Shown: in pieces, positions 44,698 to 52,516 of the stretch | How the letters are laid out: each line of letters opens with the position of its first letter | How positions within the stretch are numbered: the stretch's first letter is position 1 | DNA from: Chitinophagaceae bacterium | GTDB taxonomy: Bacteria; Bacteroidota; Bacteroidia; Chitinophagales; Chitinophagaceae | Direction: 5' to 3' | Assembly: GCA_016720825.1 (NCBI GenBank) | Contig: JADKJV010000008.1 | Span: 177,528-241,527 of the forward strand | DNA: 64,000 bases | Position numbers and translations under genes: made by a program | Notes under the pieces: model-generated | Told to the model about the DNA's origin: nothing | Databases searched by the model: none | What the model saw: only the letters and a program-made list of their open reading frames with translations

Positions 44698-45432
44698 ATG
44701 CGGATATATGTACTGATTGCGGTTTTTTTCTTTCAACAGCAAACCTTTGCACAGACCAATCCTGCCAAAATAAAGCGCGGTTTCCCGATCACCAGCTATA
44801 TGGTTGCCTTGAATGATACCACCCAGCTTTTACAGATTGAACTTCCTGAGGGACTTAAAATGGAAGATAAGCAGGTGGGCATCGTCCAGGGGGTGTATCA
44901 TGGCAACAGGGGCGATACGATCCGGAAGGGTATTGGCCGCTGCCAGCTGATTAAAGGGAATTATTATTATTTCAGCACCAAACAGCTTTCCCCTGATATA
45001 AAATTCAATGAGGGTGATCTGATCTACACGATGATGCCAAAGAATGACATCTATGACGGACAGATTCCGAAACTGGCCAGTGATTTTATCCTGTTGCAGG
45101 ATGTGTATGAAAATCAGTTGTATGACCGGTACACCATATTTTATAAATGGACAAAAGAGATGGAAGATGCGGTGATAGATTCCTGTGTGGCGGATGTAAA
45201 ATTCACGGGGGGATATTTCCTGGGTGAGAACCCCGACGCGAATGTAGTGATCGATTCAGGACCGTATAAAGGCAAAAAAGTATTTGCTGTAATGATGGAA
45301 ACCAATGCTTCGATGATACGGGATTTTTTGTCTTATGTGATTGTACGGCCGCGGTTGTATGCAGGGAATAAATGGAAAATTTCTGAAGTGTTTGCGACGT
45401 GGTTGACGGGTGGGGCGCCGGTGCCTTTGTAG
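44698..45432 (+). CDS. Secreted protein of unknown function
   Basis: 244 residues with a signal peptide (MRIYVLIAVFFFQQQTFAQ). I do not recognise the family. The mature part looks globular with mixed strands: GFPITSYMVALNDTTQLLQIELPEG, KQVGIVQGVYHGNRGDTIRKG, DLIYTMMPKNDIYDGQIPKLASDFILLQDVYENQLYDRYTIF. A hydrophobic-charged tail includes MMETNASMIRDFLSYVIVRPRLYAG. There are two cysteines only. It is divergent from pfkA and upstream of the RmlD-like gene. Repeat words CTATTGGC and CACATAG start right after its stop. Confidence 0.7.
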   Translation: MRIYVLIAVFFFQQQTFAQTNPAKIKRGFPITSYMVALNDTTQLLQIELPEGLKMEDKQVGIVQGVYHGNRGDTIRKGIGRCQLIKGNYYYFSTKQLSPDIKFNEGDLIYTMMPKNDIYDGQIPKLASDFILLQDVYENQLYDRYTIFYKWTKEMEDAVIDSCVADVKFTGGYFLGENPDANVVIDSGPYKGKKVFAVMMETNASMIRDFLSYVIVRPRLYAGNKWKISEVFATWLTGGAPVPL

Positions 45433-45597
45433 AAATAGCTATTGGCCAACAGCCAAAGTCTTCACCACATAGACACATAGGGCCACATAGAAAATACAAC
45501 GAGAGTTCTGAAATAAGGAACATTTCTAACTGTTTTGACTGTTGCTTGTATTTCTATGTGTATCTATGTGCCTATGTGTCTATGTGGTGAAGACTCT
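45433..45597. repeat. CACATAG inverted repeat
   Basis: GTCTTCACCACATAGACAC (45457-45475) faces GTGTCTATGTGGTGAAGAC (45574-45592), with further CACATAG/CTATGTG units inside. It fills the gap before the RmlD-like gene. The same word ends the SnoaL gene at 27962-28010. Confidence 0.85.
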
Positions 45598-45609
45598 TAT
45601 ATTTGCCCC

Positions 45610-46506
45610 ATGAGTATACTTATTACCGGTGCCAATGGGTTTGTGGGCTATTACCTGGTTAAAGACTTACTTAAAACCGGTGAAAAAGTTCTGGCTACTG
45701 GGCGGGGTAAGTCTGTATACGATTTCTCTTCATTTCCAAATTACCATTACGTTCAGCTGGATTTCACCGATCCGTTTGCTGTGCATGATTTTTTTGAGAA
45801 ATACCAGCCCGCAACGGTTATCCATGCAGGTGCGATGAGCAAACCGGATGATTGCGAGGCCCGGCAATGGGAAGCGTACACTACAAATACCGAAGGGACA
45901 TTGACACTGCTGATGAATGCAGCGGAATACAAATCTTTTTTCCTGTTCCTGTCAACCGACTTTGTTTTCAGCGGAATCGAAGGCATGTATACTGAAGAGG
46001 ATGAAAGAGCCCCGGTTAATTTTTATGGCAGGACCAAGATGGAAGCGGAGGATGCTGTGATGGAATATGAAGGCAACTGGGCGATCGCGAGAACGGTGTT
46101 GGTTTATGGGCCACAGCAGGGGAGCCGGGGAAACCTGCTGACTGTTGTAAAGGATAAATTACTGAAAGGGGAAACGTATAATGTATTTAACGACCAGGTG
46201 CGAACGCCCACTTATGTGGGGGACCTGGTGCAAGGGTTAATAAGCATAGTCAGTAAAAAGCATACGGGTATTTTCCATTTATCAGGGGAAGACGTGAGAA
46301 CGCCTTATGAAATGGCTGCTGAAACTGCAGCATTCCTGGGACTGGATGCTTCATTGATTCATTCAACAACGGAAGCTGAATTTATACAACCTGCAAAAAG
46401 GCCGGGGAAGACGGGGTTTAATATTGAGAAAGCAAAGCGGGTGCTGGGGTATCAGCCAATCAGTTTTCAGGAAGGAATGAAAAAAACTTTCAATACCTCA
46501 ATTTAA
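45610..46506 (+). CDS. SDR-family NAD(P)-dependent reductase (RmlD-like)
   Basis: 298 residues from ATG 45610 (MSILITGANGFVGYYLVKDL); upstream in-frame codons derive from the CTATGTG repeat. Extended SDR with the TGANGFVG nucleotide loop, HAGAMSKPDDCEARQWEAYTTN, FLSTDFVFSG, and the catalytic pair in NFYGRTKMEAED (YxxxK). The C-terminus binds substrate (RPGKTGFNIEKAKRVLGYQPISFQEGM). It resembles dTDP-4-dehydrorhamnose reductases, but no other rhamnose gene is nearby, so the substrate is open. Confidence 0.87.
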   Translation: MSILITGANGFVGYYLVKDLLKTGEKVLATGRGKSVYDFSSFPNYHYVQLDFTDPFAVHDFFEKYQPATVIHAGAMSKPDDCEARQWEAYTTNTEGTLTLLMNAAEYKSFFLFLSTDFVFSGIEGMYTEEDERAPVNFYGRTKMEAEDAVMEYEGNWAIARTVLVYGPQQGSRGNLLTVVKDKLLKGETYNVFNDQVRTPTYVGDLVQGLISIVSKKHTGIFHLSGEDVRTPYEMAAETAAFLGLDASLIHSTTEAEFIQPAKRPGKTGFNIEKAKRVLGYQPISFQEGMKKTFNTSI

Positions 46507-46640
46507 CCACCCACCTACGCTTCGCTTCGGCGGGCAAAGCAAAGGGCACAAAGATTAAACAAAGTGCACTAAGTAAAACCATTGTGCCCTTTGTGGTTTG
46601 TATTCAGCCAAAAGCTAAAAGCCAATAGCTATTAGCTATT
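46507..46640. repeat. GCCCGCCGAAGCG element, CTTTGTG arms and CTATTGGC words
   Basis: ACCCACCTACGCTTCGCTTC with GGCGGGC starts at the RmlD stop (46507-46536). ACAAAG/CTTTGTGG words follow (46540-46601), then AGCTAAAAGCCAATAGCTAT (46612-46631), which ends a few bases before the convergent arginase stop. Confidence 0.8.
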
Positions 46641-46643
46641 TTC

Positions 46644-47591
46644 TTAGTTCATCATCAGTACGTTCACACTCCGCTGCAATATATTAAACGCAATCTCCGC
46701 CATCAGGTTTTCTTTATCCAGCGTGGGGTTTACTTCGGTAACTTCAAAGCAACAGACTTTCCGGTTTTGCATGAACTTACTGATCAGGTCTTCGGCTTCC
46801 CTTTCGCGGAGACCGTTGCTGACGGGTGTACCGGTTCCTTTGGAGATGGAAGAGTCAAGGCTGTCGACATCAAATGAGATATAGATATCGGTGCAGTCGG
46901 CCAGGTAGCGGATTACGGCACGAACCACGTTTTCAGCGCCTTTGTTTCTTACTTCTTTTGAGGTGATCACCTTCATATCGTATTTATCGATCAGGTGGCG
47001 TTCTTCTTTTTCAAAATCGCGGAGGGAAATAAAGACTACATCTTCCGGTAAAACCTTAGGGGCGATTTTGCCGATATTTTTCAGGTAGTTCCAGTGTTTT
47101 TCAGTTTCGGCATCCAACTCGTGCACGGCACAATCTTCATTATTCTTATTGATCGAAATAGCCATCGGCATACCATGTATATTGCCGGAAGGCGTTGTGT
47201 AGGGCGTATGGAGGTCGGCATGCGCGTCAATCCAGATCACGCCGAGTTTGCTTTTGGGCTTGGCCATTTTAATACCTGCAATAGTAGCGCCTGCAGTACT
47301 GTGATCGCCACTGAGTACAACCGGGAAGAAATTATTCTTCATGGTATCGCTCACCGCTTTGCTCACCCGGTCATAAATAGCGGCAATGCCCTTAATTCTC
47401 TTTGCATAAGGCGACTCGATCGGCTCATACAGGAGCTTGTTTTCTGTCTGGATTTTCTCAGAAGGGAAATGGATAAAGAAATTGCTCATGAAGTCCAGGG
47501 CCGCGATTTTAATCGCCTCTATCCCCAGGCTGGCGCCGCGGGTTCCGGCTCCGATTTCTGAAGGAACTTCAATCAGTTTAATATTTTTCAT
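46644..47591 (-). CDS. rocF: Arginase-family ureohydrolase
   Basis: 315 residues. Binuclear Mn site motifs are intact: SGDHSTAGA (residues 94-102), WIDAHADLHTP (120-130) and ISFDVDSLDSSISKGTGTPV (about 239-258), with FEVTEVNPTLD at the end. The N-terminus MKNIKLIEVPSEIGAGTRGASLGIEA fits arginase rather than agmatinase or formimidoylglutamase, which suggests arginine to ornithine and urea. Ornithine would then go to the aminotransferase encoded at 4803-6038. The exact substrate needs assay. Confidence 0.88.
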   Translation of the reverse strand: MKNIKLIEVPSEIGAGTRGASLGIEAIKIAALDFMSNFFIHFPSEKIQTENKLLYEPIESPYAKRIKGIAAIYDRVSKAVSDTMKNNFFPVVLSGDHSTAGATIAGIKMAKPKSKLGVIWIDAHADLHTPYTTPSGNIHGMPMAISINKNNEDCAVHELDAETEKHWNYLKNIGKIAPKVLPEDVVFISLRDFEKEERHLIDKYDMKVITSKEVRNKGAENVVRAVIRYLADCTDIYISFDVDSLDSSISKGTGTPVSNGLREREAEDLISKFMQNRKVCCFEVTEVNPTLDKENLMAEIAFNILQRSVNVLMMN

Positions 47592-47802
47592 ATAAAGTAA
47601 TAGTTCAGTTATAGCTTATACTAAGCTGGTAAACAGTTGGGTAAGTAAGCGGGTGCTGAATAGATACTTAATCCGGGATATAAAAATTGGCCGGCAGCGA
47701 TTGGTCTGCAAAAGAGTGTATACAGGGTATTTTATCCTGGCCGGCAAGCATGGTACCTCAAAGATAACCCAAAGTTTTCTTGCCGTCAAGTGCCTGCAAA
47801 GC

Positions 47803-48588
47803 TTATTCGTGTATGACCAGGAGCGGTATCTGGCTCTGGTAAATAAGCTTTTTGGTCCTGCTTTTCACGAACAGCTTGCTGAACAGGTTTTGTTCTTTAT
47901 GGATGATAATGATAAAGTCGATTTTTTTATCCTGTGCAAACTGGTTGATCCCTTCTTCCACATCATTCAGTCCGAGGAAGAAGAATTCCGGTTTGAAGTC
48001 TTTGAACATTTCCTTCAGTTTGGCTTTCTCTGCCTGGGCTTCTTCGGTGAGGGAAACATAGTGGGTATTATCCACGTTCATCACGAAGAGATGGGGTTTG
48101 AAAGTTTTCAGGATTTTGCGGATAGGAACAGAAGGTGTGGAAGAGGTAACATCTTCAAGGTCAGTGGTAAGCATTACATTCTTCACATCATGGTAACGGG
48201 CATCTTCCGGGATAATGAGTACCGGGCAGACTTTCTTTTTAACCATTTTCAGGGTATTGCTGCCCATCAGTGACTGCGCGATGGCTGATTTGCCGGCAAC
48301 GCCCATGATGATCAGTTCTGCATCCCGGTGACGGGCCAGTTTTTCCAGTTCTTCAATAAAATCATCCCCTTTTTCTGCGACAAGTTGTGTTTTGACAATC
48401 CCTAATTCCATCAGTTCATTTTTCAGGTCTTCCAGTTTCTGGGTTACTTCTCCCAGCTGGGTATCTTTTTCATACACATGGTGAAGGATCATATTCACGC
48501 CATAATGGCCGGTGAGGAGCTGAACGGCATAACGGGCCGCGTTTAATGAAGTTTCAGAAAAATCAACAGGTACGATAACGGTTTGCAT
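47803..48588 (-). CDS. Universal stress protein, double UspA domain
   Basis: 261 residues holding two UspA domains in tandem. Domain 1 (about 1-145) begins QTVIVPVDFSETSLNAARYAVQLL and includes the ATP-binding loop IMGVAGKSAIAQSLMGSNTLKMVKK. Domain 2 starts at MLTTDLEDV and ends QIPLLVIHE. The G-x2-G-x9-G(S/T)-type loop is kept in the first domain, so nucleotide binding is possible. It forms a pair with the paralogue at 48796-49581, separated by a repeat-rich gap with a -7 box. Confidence 0.9.
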   Translation of the reverse strand: MQTVIVPVDFSETSLNAARYAVQLLTGHYGVNMILHHVYEKDTQLGEVTQKLEDLKNELMELGIVKTQLVAEKGDDFIEELEKLARHRDAELIIMGVAGKSAIAQSLMGSNTLKMVKKKVCPVLIIPEDARYHDVKNVMLTTDLEDVTSSTPSVPIRKILKTFKPHLFVMNVDNTHYVSLTEEAQAEKAKLKEMFKDFKPEFFFLGLNDVEEGINQFAQDKKIDFIIIIHKEQNLFSKLFVKSRTKKLIYQSQIPLLVIHE

Positions 48589-48608
48589 AAATGGTTTTTA
48601 TTTCGCCG

Positions 48609-48616
48609 CAAAGATA
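48609..48616 (-). promoter_or_regulatory. -7 box upstream of the first universal stress protein
   Basis: TATCTTTG on the minus strand lies 21 nt before the start codon. The -33 region is within the GTTGAATG repeat and is not clear. Confidence 0.4.
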
Positions 48617-48617
48617 A

Positions 48618-48792
48618 GCAATTGAATGTTGAAGGGTGAATGTTGAGCGTTGTATGATGCGTAACTGGTTGAGAAGCATCTGATGTATGAGATTTTCTCT
48701 GATAAATTGCAGCTGCTTTCACCAGCAATTCAAAAGTAAAAATTCAAAACCTGCCTGCCGGCAGGCAGGTTCAACGCAACATTCAACATTTG
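48618..48792. repeat. TTGAATG/CATTCAAC inverted repeat and GCCTGCC palindrome
   Basis: TTGAATGTTGAAGGGTGAAT (48622-48641) faces CAACGCAACATTCAACATT (48773-48791). Inside is the perfect 20-nt palindrome CCTGCCTGCCGGCAGGCAGG (48750-48769). It fills the gap between the two stress-protein genes. Confidence 0.8.
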
Positions 48793-48795
48793 TAT

Positions 48796-49581
48796 TTATT
48801 CGTGTGCTGCGAGGATAGGAATATGGCTGTGATATGCCAGCCTTTTGGTGTGCGTGGTTTTGAAGATAGAGGTTGAGTTGCTCTGGTGTTTGGGGATAGT
48901 GATCATTACGTCAATCGCATAATCTTTTACAAAATCGTCTATGGCACCAAAGAAATCGCCACGGCTGATAAAATAGAATTCAGTTTTATATGAACTGAAC
49001 ATTTCTTTCAGTTTTTCTTTTTCTGCTTTCATCTCATCGGTGATAGAGATATAAATATCCTTTTGTACGTTGACGATATGCAGTACGGGCTGGAACATTT
49101 CCAGTACAGAGTTGATGAGGGTGGAAGGGGTGGTATCTTCCACATTCCTGAAATCAGATGCAAAAGCAACATTTTTAATTCCCTGGTATCTCGCGTCGGG
49201 CGGGATGATCATTACCGGGATGAGGTTTTTATCAATCAGTTTCAGGGTATTACTGCCAAACATTGCCTGTCGGATGGCGGATTTGCCGGTAATACCCATT
49301 ACCACCAGTGTGGCGCGAAGGGTATGGGCCAGCCGGGCCACGTTGTCAATCAGATCGCCGCCCATTTCATGTTCCAGTTCCACTGATTCCACGCCGAGGT
49401 TGATAAATTCTTTCTTCAGGCTTTCCTGGTAATTGATGCAGATATCATAATCATCGTGACTTTCATAATTGTGATAGAGGATGGCCACCGCGTCCTTCTT
49501 GCCAGCCATCATCCGGGCAGTAAACCTGGCTGCATTGAGTGAGGTCTCAGAAAAATCAACGGGTATTATGACTCGGTGCAT
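48796..49581 (-). CDS. Universal stress protein, double UspA domain (paralogue)
   Basis: 261 residues, the same length and layout as its neighbour. It starts HRVIIPVDFSETSLNAARFTARMMAG, carries VVMGITGKSAIRQAMFGSNTLKLIDKN as nucleotide loop, and ends HSHIPILAAHE. Many positions match the paralogue (for example DFSETSLNAAR, GSNTLK), so a tandem duplication is clear. Universal stress proteins in Bacteroidota often respond to hypoxia or stationary phase; their position beside hydrogenase genes fits low-oxygen life, but that link is inference. Confidence 0.9.
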   Translation of the reverse strand: MHRVIIPVDFSETSLNAARFTARMMAGKKDAVAILYHNYESHDDYDICINYQESLKKEFINLGVESVELEHEMGGDLIDNVARLAHTLRATLVVMGITGKSAIRQAMFGSNTLKLIDKNLIPVMIIPPDARYQGIKNVAFASDFRNVEDTTPSTLINSVLEMFQPVLHIVNVQKDIYISITDEMKAEKEKLKEMFSSYKTEFYFISRGDFFGAIDDFVKDYAIDVMITIPKHQSNSTSIFKTTHTKRLAYHSHIPILAAHE

Positions 49582-49734
49582 CGGGAGTGATTTGTTTGCG
49601 GGGCTAATTTAAAGTATTTGTTTGGTTTTTGCAGCGGGCATTCGCCTTCACGCAGGGTTGGGGAAAACTGCTGGATATTTCAGGCTGGTAAATGAATCCA
49701 AATCACCAGATGTGGATTTGGCGGAATAGAAGGG

Positions 49735-50082
49735 TTATGCTTCCTGCATAACGAGGCTGGTTACTTTCAGTTCCCGGCCACCTGTTACAGAAATTTCATA
49801 TGAATGGCATTGGGGGCAGCTGTCGCCATATTGGTGGAAAGCGAACTGGTGGCTGCAAAAACGGCAAAAGGCTTCGCCTTCCACTATTTCAACCCGGAGG
49901 TTCGCATTTTCCAGCAGGGTATTTTTTTTAATTACAGAAAAGGCGAATTCAAGTGAATCTAATTCAATGCCGCTCAGTTCACCAATGCGCACAGCCACTT
50001 CACAAACCCGGGCAGTAGTACCTGACGGGATGGATTGCTCGGAAATGGAGAGGATAGATTGCGCTATGGAGAGTTCGTGCAT
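49735..50082 (-). CDS. hypA: Hydrogenase nickel-insertion protein HypA
   Basis: 115 residues starting MHELSIAQSIL, with the Ni-binding MHE N-terminus. The zinc site is two CxxC pairs, CRFCSHQFAFHQYGDSCPQC (about residues 73-92). HypA hands Ni2+ to the large subunit of [NiFe] hydrogenases together with HypB. It overlaps the end of the ferredoxin-like echF gene by 19 nt, so it is the last gene of the ech operon. HypB, C, D, E and F are not in the window. Confidence 0.95.
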   Translation of the reverse strand: MHELSIAQSILSISEQSIPSGTTARVCEVAVRIGELSGIELDSLEFAFSVIKKNTLLENANLRVEIVEGEAFCRFCSHQFAFHQYGDSCPQCHSYEISVTGGRELKVTSLVMQEA

Positions 50083-50561
50083 TTACCCTGCTGTTTTATT
50101 GTCAGTGCCGAGTCCTTTTTGGCGGCCTGTGCTTTTTCTGCTGCCAATCTTTTCTTTTCTGCAGCATAAGCAGCACGGCTTTTTAAAGCTTCTTCAAATA
50201 ATGCATTCCAGCCGTTATTGATATTTTCCGCTTTCAATGCGCAGGAGGCCGGCTGGGCAGTCTGGTAGATGGCGCCTTCTTTGGGACAGGTCCTTACACA
50301 TTCCGTACAATAGATACAAACAGCCCGGTTGTAATGATAGGTGTGTTTGCCTTCCATATCCTGTGAAAAAACAATAGCCCCCGGCGGACAAACCATTTCA
50401 CAGCGGCGGCACCAGATACAGAGGCTCTCATCAAACTCAATCAGTCCGCGGTAATCATCGGGGATGTAGGTCTGTTCAAAAGGGTATTTAACTGTGACTG
50501 GTTTTTTTACCAGGTTACCCAATGCTTTTAAGAAAGTTTTCATACCATTTGTTTTGTTCAT
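50064..50561 (-). CDS. echF: Ech hydrogenase 2x[4Fe-4S] ferredoxin subunit
   Basis: 165 residues from ATG 50561, which overlaps the stop of echE (TAATG); ATG 50543 is an alternative. NuoI-like, with two intact cluster motifs CIWCRRCEMVCP and CIYCTECVRTCP. These clusters pass electrons between a soluble ferredoxin and the small subunit. An alanine/lysine-rich C-terminal helix (KSRAAYAAEKKRLAAEKAQA) of about 45 residues extends past the usual end of EchF, which is unusual. Sixth in the echABCDEF order. Confidence 0.9.
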   Translation of the reverse strand: MNKTNGMKTFLKALGNLVKKPVTVKYPFEQTYIPDDYRGLIEFDESLCIWCRRCEMVCPPGAIVFSQDMEGKHTYHYNRAVCIYCTECVRTCPKEGAIYQTAQPASCALKAENINNGWNALFEEALKSRAAYAAEKKRLAAEKAQAAKKDSALTIKQQGKCTNSP

Positions 50562-51649
50562 TACCTGGCTGTACATGACAGACAGGGATCATAGGATGCG
50601 ATGATGGCCGGCACACTGCCGTATTCATTTCCGGTAAAACCTTCCACCATACCGGCTATATTTGAAAAAGTGGGGGCTTTGATTTTTAACCGTTCGAGCA
50701 CCTGGGTTTTATTCCCTTTGGCATAATAAAATAATTCACCACGGGGAGCTTCCAGCCGCACGACTGCTTCACCATCCGGGAATGCTTTGGTTTCGGTAAC
50801 CAGTTCAGATTCCGGCAGTCCGTTAATAATGTTCTCAATGATATTAATGGAAACATAAATTTCTTTCAGTCGTACGATATTCCGGGCGTGTACATCACCG
50901 TCTTCGCCGGTTATCATTTCAAAACCAACTTCTTTCCATGGCAGGAGGTCTTCGGTTTCATTGCGCACATCAATGGCCAGTCCGGCTGCACGGGCAAACG
51001 GCCCGACTACATTGAGCCGCATGGCAGTTTCGCGGGTGATTTTTCCGGAACCTTTATTTTTCAGGGAAAGCGTCCAGTTATGCATGAAAATGTCCATCAG
51101 TTCATCCAGTTCCGGTTTGAATCTTTTCAGCCGGCCAACTACTTCATGGGCCACAGGTAATTTGAGGTCGCGTGCCACGCCACCCACAATGGAGAAATCA
51201 TATTGTATCCGGTTACCGCAAATGGCTTCCAGTAATTCCATGGAGAATTCACGGTATTGCATGGTTTTCATGAACAGCGCTTCGAAGCCTGCGTTTTCAG
51301 ACACGTGAATCAGGCAGAGTAGGTGAGAATGGATCCGGTCGAGTTCAATGACCAGCATCCGCAGGTATTTGGCACGGCGGGGGATTTCCAGGTTCAGCAG
51401 TTTCTCGGCTACCTGTGAATAGGCTGTTGTGTGGGAGATCGAACATAAACCACAAACCCTGCCTACCACAAAACTCACCTGCCTGAATTTAAATTTGGAA
51501 CAGCAGGCTTGTTCAATGCCGCGGTGCACATAGTAAACGTTAGCCGCAGTGCTGATGATCTTTTCGTTTTCCGTGGTGAATTTAAAATGCAGCGGTTCCA
51601 GCAGGGAGATATGCTGCGCACCAACCGGTATTTCGTATTGTTTTGACAT
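50561..51649 (-). CDS. echE: Ech-type [NiFe] hydrogenase large subunit (NuoD-like)
   Basis: 362 residues, close to known EchE. Both nickel-binding Cys pairs are present: VGRVCGLCSISH (Cys66, Cys69) and DPCLSCTAR at the very C-terminus (Cys356, Cys359). Thus it is a true catalytic subunit, not a NuoD. The gene stops directly after CTAR, so there is no C-terminal peptide for an endopeptidase to remove. NuoD-like sequence elsewhere (ELDRIHSHLLCLIHVSENAGFEALF) supports group 4. Spacing from echD is 2 nt. Confidence 0.95.
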   Translation of the reverse strand: MSKQYEIPVGAQHISLLEPLHFKFTTENEKIISTAANVYYVHRGIEQACCSKFKFRQVSFVVGRVCGLCSISHTTAYSQVAEKLLNLEIPRRAKYLRMLVIELDRIHSHLLCLIHVSENAGFEALFMKTMQYREFSMELLEAICGNRIQYDFSIVGGVARDLKLPVAHEVVGRLKRFKPELDELMDIFMHNWTLSLKNKGSGKITRETAMRLNVVGPFARAAGLAIDVRNETEDLLPWKEVGFEMITGEDGDVHARNIVRLKEIYVSINIIENIINGLPESELVTETKAFPDGEAVVRLEAPRGELFYYAKGNKTQVLERLKIKAPTFSNIAGMVEGFTGNEYGSVPAIIASYDPCLSCTAR

Positions 51650-51651
51650 GG

Positions 51652-51993
51652 TTATTTTTTCTTTCTTAATGGTCCGGCTTCTGAATCAGGTTCCAGTACA
51701 AAACCTTTCTCGGTGTTTTCAATGTCCACATTCATCAGGTCTGACAATTCTGCTTCTGCCACCCAGGCCGATGAAACCACACCGGTGATGGTGGGTATTA
51801 ATGTACCGGGAGGAATCTGCATGTAAAAACAGGTCATTTCAGCAGGATGGGCATAATCACAGAAGAACCACTGGATTTCCATTTGTTCTCCCATTTCAAC
51901 GGCATTCATTACAATGAAATGATGTTGTGTCTCATTATAAAACTGCCTGATATCTGCTTTCAGGTTTTCCGGGGATGTTAAAATCTTTTTCAT
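51652..51993 (-). CDS. echD: Ech hydrogenase NuoC-like subunit
   Basis: 113 residues, a short NuoC/30-kDa-like protein, with MEIQWFFCDYAHPAEMTCFYMQIPPG and TGVVSSAWVAEAELSDLMNVDIENTEKG, ending in a basic tail. It lacks the usual ERE-containing C-terminal NuoC segment, like EchD. It has no cofactor and links the small and large subunits. Its ATG overlaps the stop of echC (ATGA). The assignment rests on gene order as much as on sequence. Confidence 0.8.
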   Translation of the reverse strand: MKKILTSPENLKADIRQFYNETQHHFIVMNAVEMGEQMEIQWFFCDYAHPAEMTCFYMQIPPGTLIPTITGVVSSAWVAEAELSDLMNVDIENTEKGFVLEPDSEAGPLRKKK

Positions 51994-52516
51994 ATCACCG
52001 CAGGTTTAAGTATATCAGTTGTCATTTCCCTTCTGTTGACCTGGCCGTTTTCTTTCACTGCCTCTTTATGCAATTTCACGGATGATTCCATTTCTTTTGA
52101 TTTTTCAGCCAGGATGGCGAGTGCCTGTACAACCCCGTCAATGATTTGTTCGGGGTCTGGTACCGCAGCCGCATACATACATCCACCGGGATGTACTGGT
52201 CAATGCCACCTTCGCAATTATACATGCCGCGGAATACACCACCAGTGCTGGCGCAGGCGCCACAGCTGATGACCACTTTGGGTTCCGGCATCTGGTTATA
52301 AATTTCCACCAGGCGTTCACGGGAACGTTTGGTAACGGGACCTGTTACCAGCAGGATGTCCGATTGTTTGGGATTGCCGGTATTGATGATCCCGAATCTT
52401 TCAATATCATATTTAGGTGCCAGGCAGGCGAGTATTTCAATATCACAGCCATTGCATCCGCCTGCATTATAGTGCAGGATCCAGGGCGATTTTTTTCTGT
52501 ATTTATTGAGTTTCAT
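51990..52516 (-). CDS. echC: Ech hydrogenase small subunit (NuoB-like), frameshifted in this sequence
   Basis: The first frame (52516 to about 52180) has the proximal-cluster start HYNAGGCNGCDIEILACLAPKY and VVISCGACASTGGVF, then GGIDQYIPVDV. The second frame (52178 to 51990) continues PDPEQIIDGVVQALAILAEKSKEM. Together they give about 175 residues, as expected for EchC/NuoB. Between 52184 and 52152 the frame breaks. The canonical YVPGC...RPE segment holding the fourth Cys ligand of the [4Fe-4S] cluster is scrambled; a third frame there reads YVCGCGTRP. At least two indels are needed to repair it. Either sequencing errors or an inactivating lesion. Confidence 0.8.

Noticed and set aside
47653..48273. 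206-residue plus-strand frame opposite the first universal stress protein
   Set aside because: It is antisense to a clear UspA gene and its residues show no fold or motif.
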